A program made the position numbers and the translations under genes. A stretch of 64,000 bases of DNA from positions 496,001 through 560,000 of the forward strand of contig NZ_FNVU01000002.1 of NCBI RefSeq assembly GCF_900107965.1. The letters are read 5' to 3'. Numbering within the stretch: position 1 is the first letter of the stretch; the number at the start of each line of letters is the position of its first letter. The stretch is from Actinacidiphila yanglinensis (lineage in GTDB: Bacteria > Actinomycetota > Actinomycetes > Streptomycetales > Streptomycetaceae). Below, one piece after another: positions 63,961 through 64,000 of this stretch. The notes beneath the pieces are model-generated. The model had not been told where the DNA came from. It saw only the letters and a list, made by a program, of their open reading frames with translations, and did not search any database.

Positions 63961-64000
63961 TCAGCGGGACTGCTGGGCCGGAACGCCACGCGAGACCGGC
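63961..64000 (-). CDS. possible last codons of a gene entering from the right
   Basis: On the minus strand a frame reads VSRGVPAQQSR and stops at 63961-63963, just before the hairpin at 63883-63916. Only 12 codons are visible, so neither identity nor existence is certain. Confidence 0.25.
   Translation of the reverse strand, partial: PVSRGVPAQQSR

Overview
The window is high-GC actinobacterial DNA from a Streptomyces-like organism (Streptomycetaceae). Three things point there: strong G/C bias at third codon positions, frequent GTG/TTG starts with GGAGG-type ribosome sites, and the gene order response regulator - argS-like - lysA - hom - thrC - thrB - rho - LCP protein - rpmE - prfA - prmC - sua5 - phosphatase - wecA-like - atpIBEFHAGDC - DUF2550, which is the conserved chromosomal core of Streptomyces. 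The closest species cannot be named from sequence alone.

Left part (1-17 kb): an accessory, mostly secretory and catabolic region. It holds the end of an Fe-S oxidoreductase, a hexanucleotide repeat, an alpha/beta hydrolase, a secreted GH141-like beta-helix protein, a zinc alcohol dehydrogenase plus SDR pair, a Tat-exported GH43-like/discoidin protein, a Tat-exported GH78 alpha-L-rhamnosidase and a Tat-exported phospholipase C. Together the carbohydrate genes suggest attack on plant cell-wall or rhamnose-containing glycans. Several perfect palindromes lie in the promoters. A SnoaL-like gene and a divergent XRE/MmyB-type regulator follow.

Middle part (17-25.5 kb): a patchy, partly decayed island of small unknown genes. 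It contains a frameshifted RelE/ParE-like toxin remnant, a 5'-truncated pretoxin-HINT plus toxin-tip cassette of lower GC with a small candidate immunity gene, a tyrosine-recombinase C-terminal fragment, a twice-frameshifted DUF5134-type membrane gene, and an intact 466-residue protein with a degenerate PD-(D/E)XK-like core. The right border is a tRNA-Arg(CCG). This is the most interesting stretch.

Right-centre (25.6-50.4 kb): the conserved housekeeping block for lysine and threonine biosynthesis, transcription termination, ribosomal protein L31, translation release and its methylation, tRNA threonylcarbamoylation, cell-envelope lipid-linked sugar synthesis, and the complete F1Fo ATP synthase. 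Strong hairpins close rho, rpmE and the atp operon, and a Rex-like operator precedes atpI.

Right part (50.4-64 kb): DUF2550, a PduO-type cobalamin adenosyltransferase, 3-hydroxybutyryl-CoA dehydrogenase, a STAS anti-sigma antagonist, a very large membrane-anchored P-loop protein, a 113-bp-period repeat with two competing hairpins, the mismatch endonuclease nucS, an SCO5389-family protein, an LLM flavin oxidoreductase, a TetR repressor divergent from an aldo/keto reductase with two matched operators between them, a small zinc-ribbon protein, and an ABC exporter pair.
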